DNA of 64,000 nucleotides from Acinetobacter tjernbergiae DSM 14971 = CIP 107465 (GTDB lineage: Bacteria > Pseudomonadota > Gammaproteobacteria > Pseudomonadales > Moraxellaceae). The DNA lies in contig NZ_KB894355.1 of the NCBI RefSeq assembly GCF_000374425.1, positions 1 through 64,000 of the forward strand, in the 5' to 3' direction. The notes beneath the pieces were generated by a model. It was not told where the DNA came from and searched no databases. It saw nothing but the letters and a program-made list of their open reading frames with translations. The position numbers and the translations under genes are program-made. Below, one piece after another: positions 45,737 through 55,360 of the stretch. How positions within the stretch are numbered: position 1 is the stretch's first letter; each line of letters starts with the position of its first letter.

Positions 45737-47191
45737 ATGACTGTTTATAACAAATTAAAAATTGCCATTTTAGCCATATTTTCTTCGCAGCATCTTTATG
45801 CGATTACGCTTGATCCACTACAGATTCAGTCCACGCCAGGTGAATTACTCTATGCAGAAATGAGTTTTCACCAAGCAGATACAAGCTCTAAACTAGATGT
45901 CAGTTTGGCAACACCTGAAGATTTAATGATGATTGGTGCGGCACATCAACCACCTGCAAACCTTAATTTTTTTACACGCCGTAATAATCAAGGTGAAGGT
46001 GTTATTGTTATTACTTCATCGCGACCAATCAATGATGCTGAACTTAATATTATTCTTAAAATTCAAGAAAGTGGATCATCTCATTTAAAACATATCAAAC
46101 AACCGATTCGCCAAAATAATAAAAACACCATTGCAAAAACAAGTAATGAAAAATCACTTGCACCAAAATTTATTGTGAGCGAGAAAGATATTGCTTTAAA
46201 TCTACCTGTCAGTGCGCACTTCAGCACAACAAGTGCCAAAGAACCCGACCTAAAGCAAGAAAGACTCTTAAATGCACCTTTTACACTTCCACCAACCTTG
46301 AATGTATCTGAATCAAAAAACTCAGTTGCGACTACGGTATCCATCATCACACCAAATAAAGTTGAGCCATCAATAATAGAAAGTATCCCACCGAAAACCA
46401 TTGATACAATCACCACAAAAACCGAATCTAAACAGAACGTAATACCAGTAATACAAGAAAATAATCAGTCAATAAATCCTACTGCGAATGCAAAGGTTAC
46501 GCCTACAGTTGAAAAAGATTTAAAAAGTACTGAAACAAAAATAAATGAACAAAAAGAAAAAACTCAGTATCAAGCCAAAAAGATGGCATCGGATATAAAA
46601 AAGAAAATACTTCCACCGAAATCAACGATGGTGCCTGAAGTACAAACTTCACAACAACATGTTGTACAACGTAATGAATCTCTGTGGAGCATCGCTCAAC
46701 AAATCGCAGCACAAACACAACAGCCTGTTGCTAAAGTTATGACTCAAATCAAAGCACAAAATGAACATGCCTTTATCGGAGGTAATGCAAATCGACTTAG
46801 ACAAGGTTCACATTTAAATTTCAACCTAAATACGACACCACCCCGCCAAAACCAAACAACAAATCAAACGGCTGCGCAAATAACACGTCCAACATCTGGA
46901 AAAGCCAAATACCGCTTACAACAAGCAGAAATGTCGCTTGTCGCTGAAAGCAATCAAGATTCAAGTACAGGAAGTGCGAAAAAAGACACATTACAGCAAA
47001 AAACCAGTGCAGATTTATCATTAAAAGTTATGACAGCACGAGAAAAAACCGTTACATTACAAAGAAACGTAACACAGTTAGAATTGGCATTACGTAACAA
47101 GGAACAACGTATTCAGCTACTGAATGCTCGACTTGCCGAGCTACAAGATCAGTTGAAAGCACAGCAGGAAACTAAAAAGCCAACACGCTAA
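45737..47191 (+). CDS. FimV N-terminal/LysM protein (first half of a split FimV)
   Basis: A 484-aa exported protein. Signal peptide LKIAILAIFSSQHLYA. The FimV N-terminal domain follows: ITLDPLQIQSTPGELLYAEMSF and DLMMIGAAHQPPANLNFFTR. A Thr/Ser/Lys-rich low-complexity stretch (about 120-300) leads to a LysM domain (HVVQRNESLWSIAQQIA, about 310-360) that binds peptidoglycan, and then a coiled coil (about 430-480). It has no membrane segment or TPR end; these are in the next gene, 61 bases downstream. Together they resemble one P. aeruginosa FimV, needed for polar pili and twitching. Confidence 0.85.
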   Translation: MTVYNKLKIAILAIFSSQHLYAITLDPLQIQSTPGELLYAEMSFHQADTSSKLDVSLATPEDLMMIGAAHQPPANLNFFTRRNNQGEGVIVITSSRPINDAELNIILKIQESGSSHLKHIKQPIRQNNKNTIAKTSNEKSLAPKFIVSEKDIALNLPVSAHFSTTSAKEPDLKQERLLNAPFTLPPTLNVSESKNSVATTVSIITPNKVEPSIIESIPPKTIDTITTKTESKQNVIPVIQENNQSINPTANAKVTPTVEKDLKSTETKINEQKEKTQYQAKKMASDIKKKILPPKSTMVPEVQTSQQHVVQRNESLWSIAQQIAAQTQQPVAKVMTQIKAQNEHAFIGGNANRLRQGSHLNFNLNTTPPRQNQTTNQTAAQITRPTSGKAKYRLQQAEMSLVAESNQDSSTGSAKKDTLQQKTSADLSLKVMTAREKTVTLQRNVTQLELALRNKEQRIQLLNARLAELQDQLKAQQETKKPTR

Positions 47192-47252
47192 GTTACGAGA
47201 AGATTCTCATAAATTTGCACCAAAGCGGCTCTATCTTCAAGGGGTATAGATC

Positions 47253-48458
47253 ATGTCAACTATAATAATTGTACTGCTAATCGTTGTATTAGTTGTTGCA
47301 ATCGTTTTAAAAAAACGCAGTGACAACCAAAGTGCTGCAACACCTAAAAAAGGTGCTACAGGCAAAGCAACAAAGAAAGCAGCTACAAAAAAAACTTCAC
47401 GTACGAGTTTAGCACGTGAAGAACAAGAATCTGCCCCACCCGCAACGACTGCGATTTCAGATGCCTTACGCCAAAAAATCGAACAACAGATTCAAAGTGG
47501 TCAGTATCAAACAGCTGAAGCTCAAATCAATCAAGTATTAAAACAAGATAATTCCCAGCATGAATTATATTTATTCTTACTTGATATTCATTTGGCGCAA
47601 AAAGATGATTTTGCGATTGATCAATTGATCAAACACATTCATGCACTAAAATTAGAAGATATCGCTCAAGCAGCTGAAGCGAAACAACGTGAATATGAGA
47701 AAAACAAACAACCCGATGCAATTGAATATAGTTCTAGCTCAGCAAATAATTTTCATCAACAACCGCATACAACGGTTCAAACACCGATTCAAAATAATAA
47801 TGCCGATTTTGATGCATTAGCTCAGTCACAAACGAGCCAATCTTTTGATGATTTACAATCAGACTATAGCCCTGTTCCAACAGTAGAAGAAGTCAAATCA
47901 GTTGAACCTGTGCCTGAAGTTCAACCCTTAGACTTTAATTTTTCATTTGAGAAAAAAGAATCAGTTGAAGCTGCGCCAGCGATAATTGAATCACCAGAAA
48001 TCAAAGAAGCTGCACCTTTAGAATTTTCATTTAATTTAGACTCTACTCCCACTGTTCCTAACGTTGAAGAAACAAAAGCTGAACTAGATTTTAGTTTTTC
48101 CAATTTAGAAGTTACAGAACAGAAAATAGAAACAACTCCCACTTTAGATTTCACCTTTGAGTCAAAAGCAGATAAGCAAGTTGAAGTTACTGAAACTGCT
48201 ACTGAATCATTTGTTCAAGTCGAGCCTATCGAAGCAATTGCTGAAACTGTATCAGTTGCCGCTCATGATCCTTTAGTACAATCATTTCCTGACCTACAGC
48301 AGTTAGATGAAGCAGAACTTAATTTAGACCTCGTTGAACAATATATTGAGCTAGGTGCCTATGAGTCTGCACGCGAATTATTAAAAAGCAGCCAAGCACT
48401 TTTAAATGCGGAGCAACAACAACGCTCACAAAATTTACTGAATCAAATAGCTTCCTGA
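47253..48458 (+). CDS. FimV C-terminal TPR-like membrane protein (second half of a split FimV)
   Basis: A 401-aa protein that begins with one membrane segment (IIIVLLIVVLVVAIVL, residues 4-19) and a basic Lys/Ala-rich stretch. A helical TPR-like part follows (EQQIQSGQYQTAEAQINQVL, about 70-140). A long acidic region contains repeats of the type LDFNFSFE, LEFSFNLD, LDFSFSNLE and LDFTFESK. The end, LDLVEQYIELGAYESARELL, is the FimV C-terminal motif. It is anchored with the main part in the cytoplasm by analogy to FimV. A terminator follows and reaches the ansA start. Confidence 0.85.
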   Translation: MSTIIIVLLIVVLVVAIVLKKRSDNQSAATPKKGATGKATKKAATKKTSRTSLAREEQESAPPATTAISDALRQKIEQQIQSGQYQTAEAQINQVLKQDNSQHELYLFLLDIHLAQKDDFAIDQLIKHIHALKLEDIAQAAEAKQREYEKNKQPDAIEYSSSSANNFHQQPHTTVQTPIQNNNADFDALAQSQTSQSFDDLQSDYSPVPTVEEVKSVEPVPEVQPLDFNFSFEKKESVEAAPAIIESPEIKEAAPLEFSFNLDSTPTVPNVEETKAELDFSFSNLEVTEQKIETTPTLDFTFESKADKQVEVTETATESFVQVEPIEAIAETVSVAAHDPLVQSFPDLQQLDEAELNLDLVEQYIELGAYESARELLKSSQALLNAEQQQRSQNLLNQIAS

Positions 48459-48478
48459 ATTTGATCAGTCTAATATAA

Positions 48479-48502
48479 GCAGTCTCTCAGACTGCTTTTT
48501 TT
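48479..48502 (+). terminator. Terminator after the FimV C-terminal gene, abutting ansA
   Basis: GCAGTCT and AGACTGC pair perfectly over 7 bp around CTC, followed by seven T residues. The next base is the A of the ansA ATG, so the terminator sits in the position of its ribosome site. Confidence 0.8.
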
Positions 48503-49471
48503 ATGATGAAAAAAATTGCTTTAATCTATATGGGTGGGACATTTGGTTGTATTGGTGAACCACTCATGCCAATGCCTCAACAGGAATTTTTACCTTTATT
48601 AACCAAGGTGATTCCCTCTCATTTATCAGTCGAATGTTTTGCTGCACCAAGTATTAAAGACAGTAGTGCTTGCACTGCAACAGACTGGCTGAAATTAGTA
48701 CAACAAATCCAGCAATTACAACGCACTGGTTTCCAACACTTTGTCATTATTCATGGAACAGATACGCTGAGCTATGCTGCGGCAACACTCGCCCGCTTCT
48801 TGGGGCACTCCTGTCATGCCATTATTACAGGTAGCCAATATCCTTTACTCAATATTGAAGGTAACAATACCCGCGAATTCACTGATGCGATTGGAAATCT
48901 ATATTTCGCCCTCGAACAGGTGCTTAGCTTACCTAGCGGTACTTATCTTGCTTTCCATCAGCAAGTTTTTCATGCACAAACCACATTAAAAGCACATACC
49001 ACAGAACTTGATGCTTTCGTTGGTGTCAAAGCAGAACAATCTTGCAAAACCACATCTGCTTATTTTATTGTAAAAGATGAACAGATTAAGCAAGCAGATC
49101 AACTCAGCCTGCTCAATTTGATGTTGCAGCCGATTGCAAAAGAACAATTGATTTTACAGTTAAAAAGCATACTGATTGCCCCACCTCACTTTCTAGTTTT
49201 TCAAGGTTTTGGTACAGGCAATATTGCCATCAATGATGAAATTCTGGGCTTATTTGAGCAATTGTATCAACGACAATGCCTGCCGATTGTGAGTACCCAA
49301 GTCACCTTTGGGCAACTAGATCAACGTTATGCGGTAAGCTCATGGATTCAAACTGCCAAAGTTTTAGTCAATGATTGCCATAGCCATGCCGATTTATATG
49401 CAAAAGCACTGCAAATGTATTTAAAATACCCAACCCACGAACAATGGTTCGAACATTGGCATCAACACTAA
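48503..49471 (+). CDS. ansA: L-asparaginase-family protein (AnsA-like)
   Basis: Hydrolyses asparagine, or a related amide, to aspartate and ammonia. The first catalytic Thr lies in YMGGTFGCIGEP (residue 13), and the second group is HGTDTLSYAAATLAR with the Thr-Asp pair. TGSQYPL and GFGTGNIA follow. The 322-aa length is that of type I cytoplasmic enzymes and no signal peptide is seen. The conserved GGT motif lies so near the start that ATG 48503 or 48506 must be used; yet no Shine-Dalgarno site precedes it. truA follows 15 bases later. Confidence 0.88.
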   Translation: MMKKIALIYMGGTFGCIGEPLMPMPQQEFLPLLTKVIPSHLSVECFAAPSIKDSSACTATDWLKLVQQIQQLQRTGFQHFVIIHGTDTLSYAAATLARFLGHSCHAIITGSQYPLLNIEGNNTREFTDAIGNLYFALEQVLSLPSGTYLAFHQQVFHAQTTLKAHTTELDAFVGVKAEQSCKTTSAYFIVKDEQIKQADQLSLLNLMLQPIAKEQLILQLKSILIAPPHFLVFQGFGTGNIAINDEILGLFEQLYQRQCLPIVSTQVTFGQLDQRYAVSSWIQTAKVLVNDCHSHADLYAKALQMYLKYPTHEQWFEHWHQH

Positions 49472-49486
49472 TAGTGAGGTTAGAAC

Positions 49487-50284
49487 ATGCAACGTTATGC
49501 AATTGGTATTGAATTTTGCGGTACTCAATACCGTGGTTGGCAAACCCAACAGGCTGGCGTTATCACTGTTCAAGAAAGCATAGAAAAAGTTCTAAGTAGC
49601 ATTGCCAATGAACCGATTGTATTGCATGGTGCGGGTCGTACGGATGCGGGTGTGCATGCAACCAACATGGTGGCGCATTTCGACACTGACGCAATCCGCC
49701 CTGAACTCGGCTGGATTCGCGGGGCTAACAGTCAACTTCCCAAAGATATTTCAATCCAGTGGATTAAATGCATGGATGAAAATTTCCATGCTCGTTTTAA
49801 AGCCGTGGCACGACGTTATCGTTATGTGGTGTATAACGCCCCCACTCGCCCCGCCTTATTGTATAAGCAAGTGACTCATCTCTATCAAACCTTAGACATA
49901 CAGAAGATGATTACCGCTGCAACAAAATTCGAAGGAACTCATAATTTTGAAACGTTCCGTGCAGCAGCATGCCAGTCCAATCAACCTATACGCAATATCA
50001 AACATTGTCGTTTATTTGAACATGGTCGATATCTGGTCTTAGATATTCAAGCCGATGGCTTCTTGCACCACATGGTGCGGAATATCATGGGATGTTTGTT
50101 GGAAATCGGACAAGGTCTGTATGAGATTGATCATATTGATACCATGTTTGCCGCAGAAGACCGTACCGCTGCGGGTATTACCGCTCCTTCTGATGGTCTG
50201 TACTTTATCCAAGCCTATTATCCAGATGAGTTTGATCTGCCGCAGTTGCCTTTAGGGCCACAATGGTTGAATCTACCAGAATAA
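49487..50284 (+). CDS. truA: tRNA pseudouridine(38-40) synthase
   Basis: Forms pseudouridine at positions 38-40 of the tRNA anticodon stem. The catalytic Asp lies in HGAGRTDAGVHA; GIEFCGTQYRGWQTQ, ARRYRYVVYN and DGFLHHMVRNIMGCLLEIG are TruA signatures. The 265-aa length agrees with E. coli. GAGGT lies ahead of the ATG. In Pseudomonas truA follows fimV directly; here ansA is between. Confidence 0.97.
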   Translation: MQRYAIGIEFCGTQYRGWQTQQAGVITVQESIEKVLSSIANEPIVLHGAGRTDAGVHATNMVAHFDTDAIRPELGWIRGANSQLPKDISIQWIKCMDENFHARFKAVARRYRYVVYNAPTRPALLYKQVTHLYQTLDIQKMITAATKFEGTHNFETFRAAACQSNQPIRNIKHCRLFEHGRYLVLDIQADGFLHHMVRNIMGCLLEIGQGLYEIDHIDTMFAAEDRTAAGITAPSDGLYFIQAYYPDEFDLPQLPLGPQWLNLPE

Positions 50285-50315
50285 AAAAAGCCTTATCGTC
50301 AGATAAGGCTTTTTC
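50283..50315. terminator. Bidirectional terminator between truA and the AraC-family gene
   Basis: GCCTTATC and GATAAGGC pair perfectly around GTCA, with A- and T-runs on either side. Confidence 0.88.
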
Positions 50316-50326
50316 TTGTGTAACAA

Positions 50327-51334
50327 TCAACGCTGCTTACGCTTACGATATTCGACAGGCGTTTCATTGGTCCAGCGTTTAAAGGCACGATAGAAAGTAC
50401 TTGGTTCAGAAAAACCAGTGAGGTACACAATCCGTTCTACACTTTCATTGGTATTCGCCAATAGTTTTTTCGCTAAACGACAACGATAATCTGAAAGAAT
50501 CTGCTGAAAACTCGTATTCGCCTCACTAAGTTGTGTTCTTAAGCGACGTGGTGTGATGCTCAACTGAGCAGCAACTGTTTCTAAGGTTGTTTCACCACTT
50601 TCTAAAGTTGAACCAATGGCACGGCGAACTTCACCCACTAAATCATAACGCGCTAATTCTTGTAACTTCTCAATGGCGAGTTGTTCATGCAGTTGCAGTA
50701 ATTCTGGTTCAGCTTGCCACAATGGATAATCAAGTACAGCCGCATCAAAATATAAGCGTGTTGCTTTTTGTCCTAAACTGACAGGACAACCATATACTCT
50801 GAAATATTCATCATCATTTGCGCCATCATTAAAATTAAAATCAATATAAATCGGCTGAAATTGACCTTCAGTAATAAATTTAAAGAAACGCAAAATACCT
50901 GACATGGCACATTCAGAAAAATGGCGATTGACTAGGTTATCAGACCAAAATTGTTCGCCATTGGTTAAATAACAACGACCATCTTCCACTATTAGCTTTG
51001 CATCAAAGGCATCACTAATCAGGCGTTGATAAGCCAAAGCTCGTTTTAAGCCTTCACCAAAGGTTTCACTACTGATAAATAAATGTTCAATCACTTGACC
51101 ACGATAAAGCGGTAAATACTCACCTAAATGTAATCCAATATCTGGATCATGGCTGACATCCTGTGCTGCAATCCAAAAAGCATTTTGTGCATTCAATGGT
51201 GTTCGTGCATTGGTATCAATTTGATTAAGTGCCACTCCTGCTTTTGTTAGAATCTCTTCAGTTGGCAATCCTGCTTTACGAATTGCCTGATAACCAAAGC
51301 GCAATACAACTGATGCATCTGTTAACTGACCCAC
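50327..51334 (-). CDS. AraC-family transcriptional regulator
   Basis: A 335-aa regulator. The N-terminal part (residues about 20-200) matches the Arabinose_bd-type domain of OruR/ArgR-like regulators, with IGLHLGEYLPLYRGQVIEHL. The C-terminal double helix-turn-helix has LETVAAQLSITPRRLRTQL and VERIVYLTGFSEPSTFYRAFKRW followed by TPVEYR. The inducer is not known and no neighbouring operon gives a clue. Divergent from infA with a 229-base gap. Confidence 0.92.
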   Translation of the reverse strand: MGQLTDASVVLRFGYQAIRKAGLPTEEILTKAGVALNQIDTNARTPLNAQNAFWIAAQDVSHDPDIGLHLGEYLPLYRGQVIEHLFISSETFGEGLKRALAYQRLISDAFDAKLIVEDGRCYLTNGEQFWSDNLVNRHFSECAMSGILRFFKFITEGQFQPIYIDFNFNDGANDDEYFRVYGCPVSLGQKATRLYFDAAVLDYPLWQAEPELLQLHEQLAIEKLQELARYDLVGEVRRAIGSTLESGETTLETVAAQLSITPRRLRTQLSEANTSFQQILSDYRCRLAKKLLANTNESVERIVYLTGFSEPSTFYRAFKRWTNETPVEYRKRKQR

Positions 51335-51501
51335 GCAGCGCCCTTCCCTGTAGATACTTTATTATGACAATAGCAATAATTTTAGATTAACGTTGATTGA
51401 CCAAACTGACAACAATATTCTGCTACTTTTGTTAAAAAAAATTGTCAATTGTCTGACAGTTTTCATCAATAAACATCTAAAAGGTTTGCTGCGAGTTAAC
51501 C

Positions 51502-51530
51502 TTGTAAAATTCAAATAAATTGACTATAAT
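51502..51530 (+). promoter_or_regulatory. infA promoter
   Basis: TTGTAA (51502-51507) and a perfect TATAAT (51525-51530) are spaced by 17 bases, 34 bases ahead of the infA start. Confidence 0.7.
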
Positions 51531-51563
51531 TTGCCCCTTTCCAATTTGATCATCAGGTAGGCT

Positions 51564-51785
51564 ATGGCCAATAAAGAGGAACTCATTGAGTTCGAAGGCG
51601 TTGTCACCGAAACGCTTCCTAATACGATGTTCCGTGTACGTTTAGAAAACGGTCACGAAGTTATTGCTCACATTTCTGGTAAAATGCGTAAACACTATAT
51701 CCGTATTTTGACGGGCGACAGTGTAAAAGTCGAAATGACACCTTATGACTTAACAAAGGGTCGTATCACTTACCGCGCGCGCTAA
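51564..51785 (+). CDS. infA: Translation initiation factor IF-1
   Basis: Small OB-fold protein that binds the ribosomal A site during initiation. The 73-aa sequence [43 protein letters not shown] and the ending GRITYRAR match IF-1 throughout. Single gene with its own promoter and terminator. Confidence 0.98.
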   Translation: MANKEELIEFEGVVTETLPNTMFRVRLENGHEVIAHISGKMRKHYIRILTGDSVKVEMTPYDLTKGRITYRAR

Positions 51786-51799
51786 GAAATTCGTGAATG

Positions 51800-51829
51800 C
51801 AAAAAAGCCACATTTTTGTGGCTTTTTTT
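51800..51829 (+). terminator. Rho-independent terminator of infA
   Basis: GCCACA and TGTGGC pair around TTTT, with six A upstream and a seven-T run. It may also serve the convergent LprI-like gene. Confidence 0.86.
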
Positions 51830-51849
51830 CTATGCTTAATTCCTGTTAC

Positions 51850-52221
51850 TTATTCACTTAACCGTGTTGTCTTACATCCAATGGTTTGACACTCGCGTAA
51901 CCGTTCCACTAACCAATGATTACGTTCTTGTGTCGTACTCAGTCGGCATTGCACATTTACACTATTTTGCTGATCATCAGTACACTGAGCATCACGATGA
52001 CGAATCCATGCGAGCTGTGACTTTTTAAGGATTTTTTGTTGTGTATCATTAAGTTGATGTCTTAATTGCTGATAGTTTTTATTTAAATCGGCATCAGCGC
52101 TGGCATAAATTTTATTGGTACAATAAATATCATCATAGGTATTACGAGCCTTATCACAATTATCTGCATAGCTTAATGGCGCTAAAGCTCCACATATAAG
52201 TCCAAATATTATCTTGCGCAT
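51850..52221 (-). CDS. LprI-like (DUF1311) exported lysozyme-inhibitor-family protein
   Basis: A 123-aa protein with a signal peptide (IIFGLICGALAPLSYA, cleaved before DNC). The mature part follows the LprI/DUF1311 pattern: CDKARNTYDDIYCTNK, then DADLNKNYQQLRHQL and SQLAWIRHRDAQC. Several Cys pairs are kept. Members inhibit lysozyme in Mycobacterium; many others are untested. The start is ATG 52221 with GGGAA upstream; the frame is open from a TTG at 52224. Confidence 0.85.
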   Translation of the reverse strand: MRKIIFGLICGALAPLSYADNCDKARNTYDDIYCTNKIYASADADLNKNYQQLRHQLNDTQQKILKKSQLAWIRHRDAQCTDDQQNSVNVQCRLSTTQERNHWLVERLRECQTIGCKTTRLSE

Positions 52222-52386
52222 CAAGTTTTCCCAATCGCTTCATTATGCAACATATCTAAGCATATTTTATTTGAATTGAATATTGCCCAAGGATAGACAA
52301 GTTTGTATATTTTTGTCTTTATTTGATTTAAGCAATACAATACATAAAATTTAAATATTTCATATCAATATAAGGAAATTATCAGG

Positions 52387-52773
52387 ATGAATTCTAAATA
52401 TTTTATATTTGCTTTTTTTCTCATTCTACAAGGTTGTGCAACGCCTGGATGGCAATCTGTTAAACTCCAAGACTACTTACAACCTTATATTGGTCAATCA
52501 GCCGATAATATTCAACAAAATCTTAATCTGAGAAGCCTAGGCTATCAAACATTAAAACAACCTCAAAAGACCAATCAAAATTTAGTTTTTACAGTACTTC
52601 GACCTATGAATATCCCTATACCTATGAATATGGGAATTTCAGATGGCTCTCGTCTTTCCACGAGCACAACTTATAGTCAATCTTATGACATCAATTTTTA
52701 CTGTCATATTATCTTTGAACTCGATCAACAACAAATCGCTCGCTCGATTCGTTATGAAGGCAAGGCTTGTTAG
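52387..52773 (+). CDS. Putative lipoprotein, 128 aa
   Basis: A short exported protein. The signal ends in a lipobox LILQGC (Cys at residue 17), so it is probably lipid-anchored. The mature part is rich in Gln and Asn and contains a Met/Pro stretch (PMNIPIPMNMG) and a C-terminal Cys. I do not recognise a family. TAAGGAAATT lies before the ATG. It is alone on its strand, followed by a palindromic terminator shared with leuB. Confidence 0.75.
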   Translation: MNSKYFIFAFFLILQGCATPGWQSVKLQDYLQPYIGQSADNIQQNLNLRSLGYQTLKQPQKTNQNLVFTVLRPMNIPIPMNMGISDGSRLSTSTTYSQSYDINFYCHIIFELDQQQIARSIRYEGKAC

Positions 52774-52795
52774 TTCGCCTATATACATTAAGTTA

Positions 52796-52824
52796 TAAAA
52801 AAACGCAGCTTAAGCTGCGTTTTT
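52796..52824. terminator. Bidirectional terminator between lipoprotein gene and leuB
   Basis: AAACGCAGCTT and AAGCTGCGTTT form a 22-base perfect palindrome (52801-52822), with flanking A- and T-runs. Confidence 0.85.
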
Positions 52825-52839
52825 GATTGGCTATAACTT

Positions 52840-53919
52840 TTAGTTAAGTGCTGAAACCACAGCTTCACCCATGGCATCTGTACCAACTTTTGTCATGCCT
52901 TCAGACATGATGTCAGCTGTACGTAAACCTTGATCCAAAACTTGACCTACTGCATCTTCAATCGCTTTCGCGGCAACTTCTTCACGGAAAGTGTAACGCA
53001 ACATCATTGCGACAGAAAGAATCGTTGCAAGTGGATTCGCGACATTCTGACCTGCGATATCGGGTGCAGAACCATGACATGGCTCATACATGCCTTTACC
53101 ATTCTCATCTAAAGATGCAGAAGGCAACATACCAATAGAACCTGTTAACATTGCAGCTTCATCAGATAAAATATCGCCAAATAAGTTACCCGTCACAATC
53201 ACATCAAATTGTTTTGGCGCACGTACTAACTGCATTGCTGCGTTATCAACATACATATGTGACAATTGGATATTTGAATACTGAGCTTGCTGCAAATCAG
53301 TGACCGTTTGCTTCCATAATTCCGTGACTTCTAATACGTTAGCTTTATCGACAGAGCAAACCTTACCACCACGTAAGCCAGCAAGTTCAAAAGCAACTTT
53401 AGCAATACGTTTGATTTCACTTTCAGAATAAACGTCGGTGTTATAGCCTTGTTTCTCACCATTCTCTAATTCACGAATACCGCGTGGTTGACCAAAATAG
53501 ATCCCACCCGTCAGCTCACGAACAATCAAAATATCTAAACCTGCAACAATTTCAGGTTTCAAACTTGAAGCATCTGCCAATTGCGGATAAAGAATCGCAG
53601 GACGTAAATTAGCGAACAAATTCAATTCACTACGAATTTTCAATAAACCACGTTCTGGACGAATCGAACGTTCAATCGTATCCCACTTCGGACCACCAAC
53701 TGCCCCCAATAAAATAGCATCTGCATTTTTTGCTTGTTCACTCGTCACAGCAGGATACGGTTCACCATGTGCATCAATCGCGGCACCACCCAGTAAACCT
53801 TGCTCCCATGTCAAACCTAAATTAAATTTTTGATTGACCGTTGTTAGTACTTTTTCAGCAGCACCAACAATCTCAGGACCGATACCATCACCCGCTAAAA
53901 TTAAAATATGTTTAGACAT
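52840..53919 (-). CDS. leuB: 3-isopropylmalate dehydrogenase
   Basis: Oxidatively decarboxylates 3-isopropylmalate in leucine synthesis. Visible: [44 protein letters not shown] (substrate Arg residues), [13 protein letters not shown], and [15 protein letters not shown]. The 359-aa length matches the family. It is the last of leuC-leuD-lipoprotein-leuB on this strand. A lipoprotein gene lies between leuD and leuB, so co-transcription is likely but not certain. Confidence 0.97.
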   Translation of the reverse strand: MSKHILILAGDGIGPEIVGAAEKVLTTVNQKFNLGLTWEQGLLGGAAIDAHGEPYPAVTSEQAKNADAILLGAVGGPKWDTIERSIRPERGLLKIRSELNLFANLRPAILYPQLADASSLKPEIVAGLDILIVRELTGGIYFGQPRGIRELENGEKQGYNTDVYSESEIKRIAKVAFELAGLRGGKVCSVDKANVLEVTELWKQTVTDLQQAQYSNIQLSHMYVDNAAMQLVRAPKQFDVIVTGNLFGDILSDEAAMLTGSIGMLPSASLDENGKGMYEPCHGSAPDIAGQNVANPLATILSVAMMLRYTFREEVAAKAIEDAVGQVLDQGLRTADIMSEGMTKVGTDAMGEAVVSALN

Positions 53920-53964
53920 TTATTTTCCAATTTCCTATGTACAGCAGTTACGACTGCAAACCAA

Positions 53965-54540
53965 TTAAATCTTTTTCTCAATAAACTCGCCTAAACCTGT
54001 ACTCACATCAAATGGGCGACAGAATCGACGAATCGTATGTTGCGCTTGCTGTAAATCAACACATAATGGCTCAGGTACAGAAACATTGAGTAAACTACCT
54101 GAACGATATGCTCGGTCTCGGTACATTTTAAAGGTATAGCTTTGGTGGGGCTTGAACGCATGAATGACATGGAAGGTTTCAGCTCGATCAGGCGAAATCG
54201 GATAGAATCGAATAACGACCTCATATTGCTTGGCAGGTACATTTAAGTAGACTTGTTGTTTTCTACTAAAAACTGAACCTTGTAATCTGACGATTCCTCG
54301 CTCCATTGCCTGTTGGCTAATGCGATGCGACTTTGCATCAATTACAGCAAGATCACCTATTCTTTCAAACTCGCAATTTTCGACCCCTGAACAATATAAA
54401 GTTACATTATCCGCTTTATTTTCTAATGTCGTTTGTGCGATACGAACTTGATCAACCACATTCGGAGTATTCTGACATGCGGTTAACAACGTACCAACAC
54501 CTAAACACAGTAAAATACTGCAAGCGAGTCTTGTTTTCAT
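53965..54540 (-). CDS. Putative lipoprotein between leuD and leuB
   Basis: A 191-aa protein with a signal peptide and lipobox LLTAC (Cys at residue 22). The mature part contains several strands (VYLNVPAKQYEVVIRFYPIS, HQSYTFKMYRDRAYRSGSLLNVSV) and two Cys segments (YCSGVENCEF, RRFC). No family is recognised. It lies 148 bases after leuD and 45 bases before leuB on the same strand. The function is unlikely to be leucine synthesis. Confidence 0.78.
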   Translation of the reverse strand: MKTRLACSILLCLGVGTLLTACQNTPNVVDQVRIAQTTLENKADNVTLYCSGVENCEFERIGDLAVIDAKSHRISQQAMERGIVRLQGSVFSRKQQVYLNVPAKQYEVVIRFYPISPDRAETFHVIHAFKPHQSYTFKMYRDRAYRSGSLLNVSVPEPLCVDLQQAQHTIRRFCRPFDVSTGLGEFIEKKI

Positions 54541-54688
54541 TATTCAGGCCCAGTCCTCATATCATGTAAACATGCAAGCAAATAGATTTACTCGCATGTT
54601 AACAAGAGTTCAATGTCTGTGCTATGGCTATGTTTAAAATCTCCCAAGACATTAAGCCATGTTTATATTGATAAAATATAAATAAAAC

Positions 54689-55336
54689 CTAGGCTTGTAT
54701 ATCTTGAAATACCCAAGGACGTACTTGTTTGGCTTTTTCTTCAAAAGCACGAATATCATCCGCAACTTGTAAAGTTAAACCAATATCATCCAAACCATTC
54801 AATAAACAATGTTTGCGAAATGGCTCAATCTCAAATTTAAATGCGTCACCTTTTGGTGTACGTACTTCTTGTGCTTCTAAATCAATCGTAAGCTGATAGC
54901 CTTCTTCAGCACATTCTTTGAATAACTGATCCACGATCTCTTCAGATAGGATCACAGGCAACATGCCATTTTTAAAGCAGTTATTAAAGAAAATATCAGC
55001 AAAACTTGGTGCAATCACGGTACGGAAACCATACTCATTTAAAGCCCAAGGTGCATGTTCACGGCTTGAACCACAGCCAAAATTAGTTCGTGCCAACAAA
55101 ATAATTGAGCCTTGATAGCGCGGTTTATTCAACACAAACTCAGGGTTAATTGGACGCTTACTAATATCTTGACCCAAATAACCTTCATCTAAATAGCGCA
55201 ATTCATCAAATAAGTTATCACCAAACCCAGTACGTTTAATAGATTTCAAAAACTGCTTCGGAATAATCAAATCGGTATCGACATTGGCACGGTCTAATGG
55301 TGCAACGATACCTTGTTCTACAGTGTATTTTTTCAT
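54689..55336 (-). CDS. leuD: 3-isopropylmalate dehydratase small subunit
   Basis: Forms the isopropylmalate isomerase with LeuC. The 215-aa protein shows [19 protein letters not shown], the [14 protein letters not shown] motif and [17 protein letters not shown], all LeuD signatures. It follows leuC with 97 bases between, a gap that holds a 73-bp inverted-repeat element. Confidence 0.97.
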   Translation of the reverse strand: MKKYTVEQGIVAPLDRANVDTDLIIPKQFLKSIKRTGFGDNLFDELRYLDEGYLGQDISKRPINPEFVLNKPRYQGSIILLARTNFGCGSSREHAPWALNEYGFRTVIAPSFADIFFNNCFKNGMLPVILSEEIVDQLFKECAEEGYQLTIDLEAQEVRTPKGDAFKFEIEPFRKHCLLNGLDDIGLTLQVADDIRAFEEKAKQVRPWVFQDIQA

Positions 55337-55360
55337 TTTAAAACTTCCAATTAACTGATT

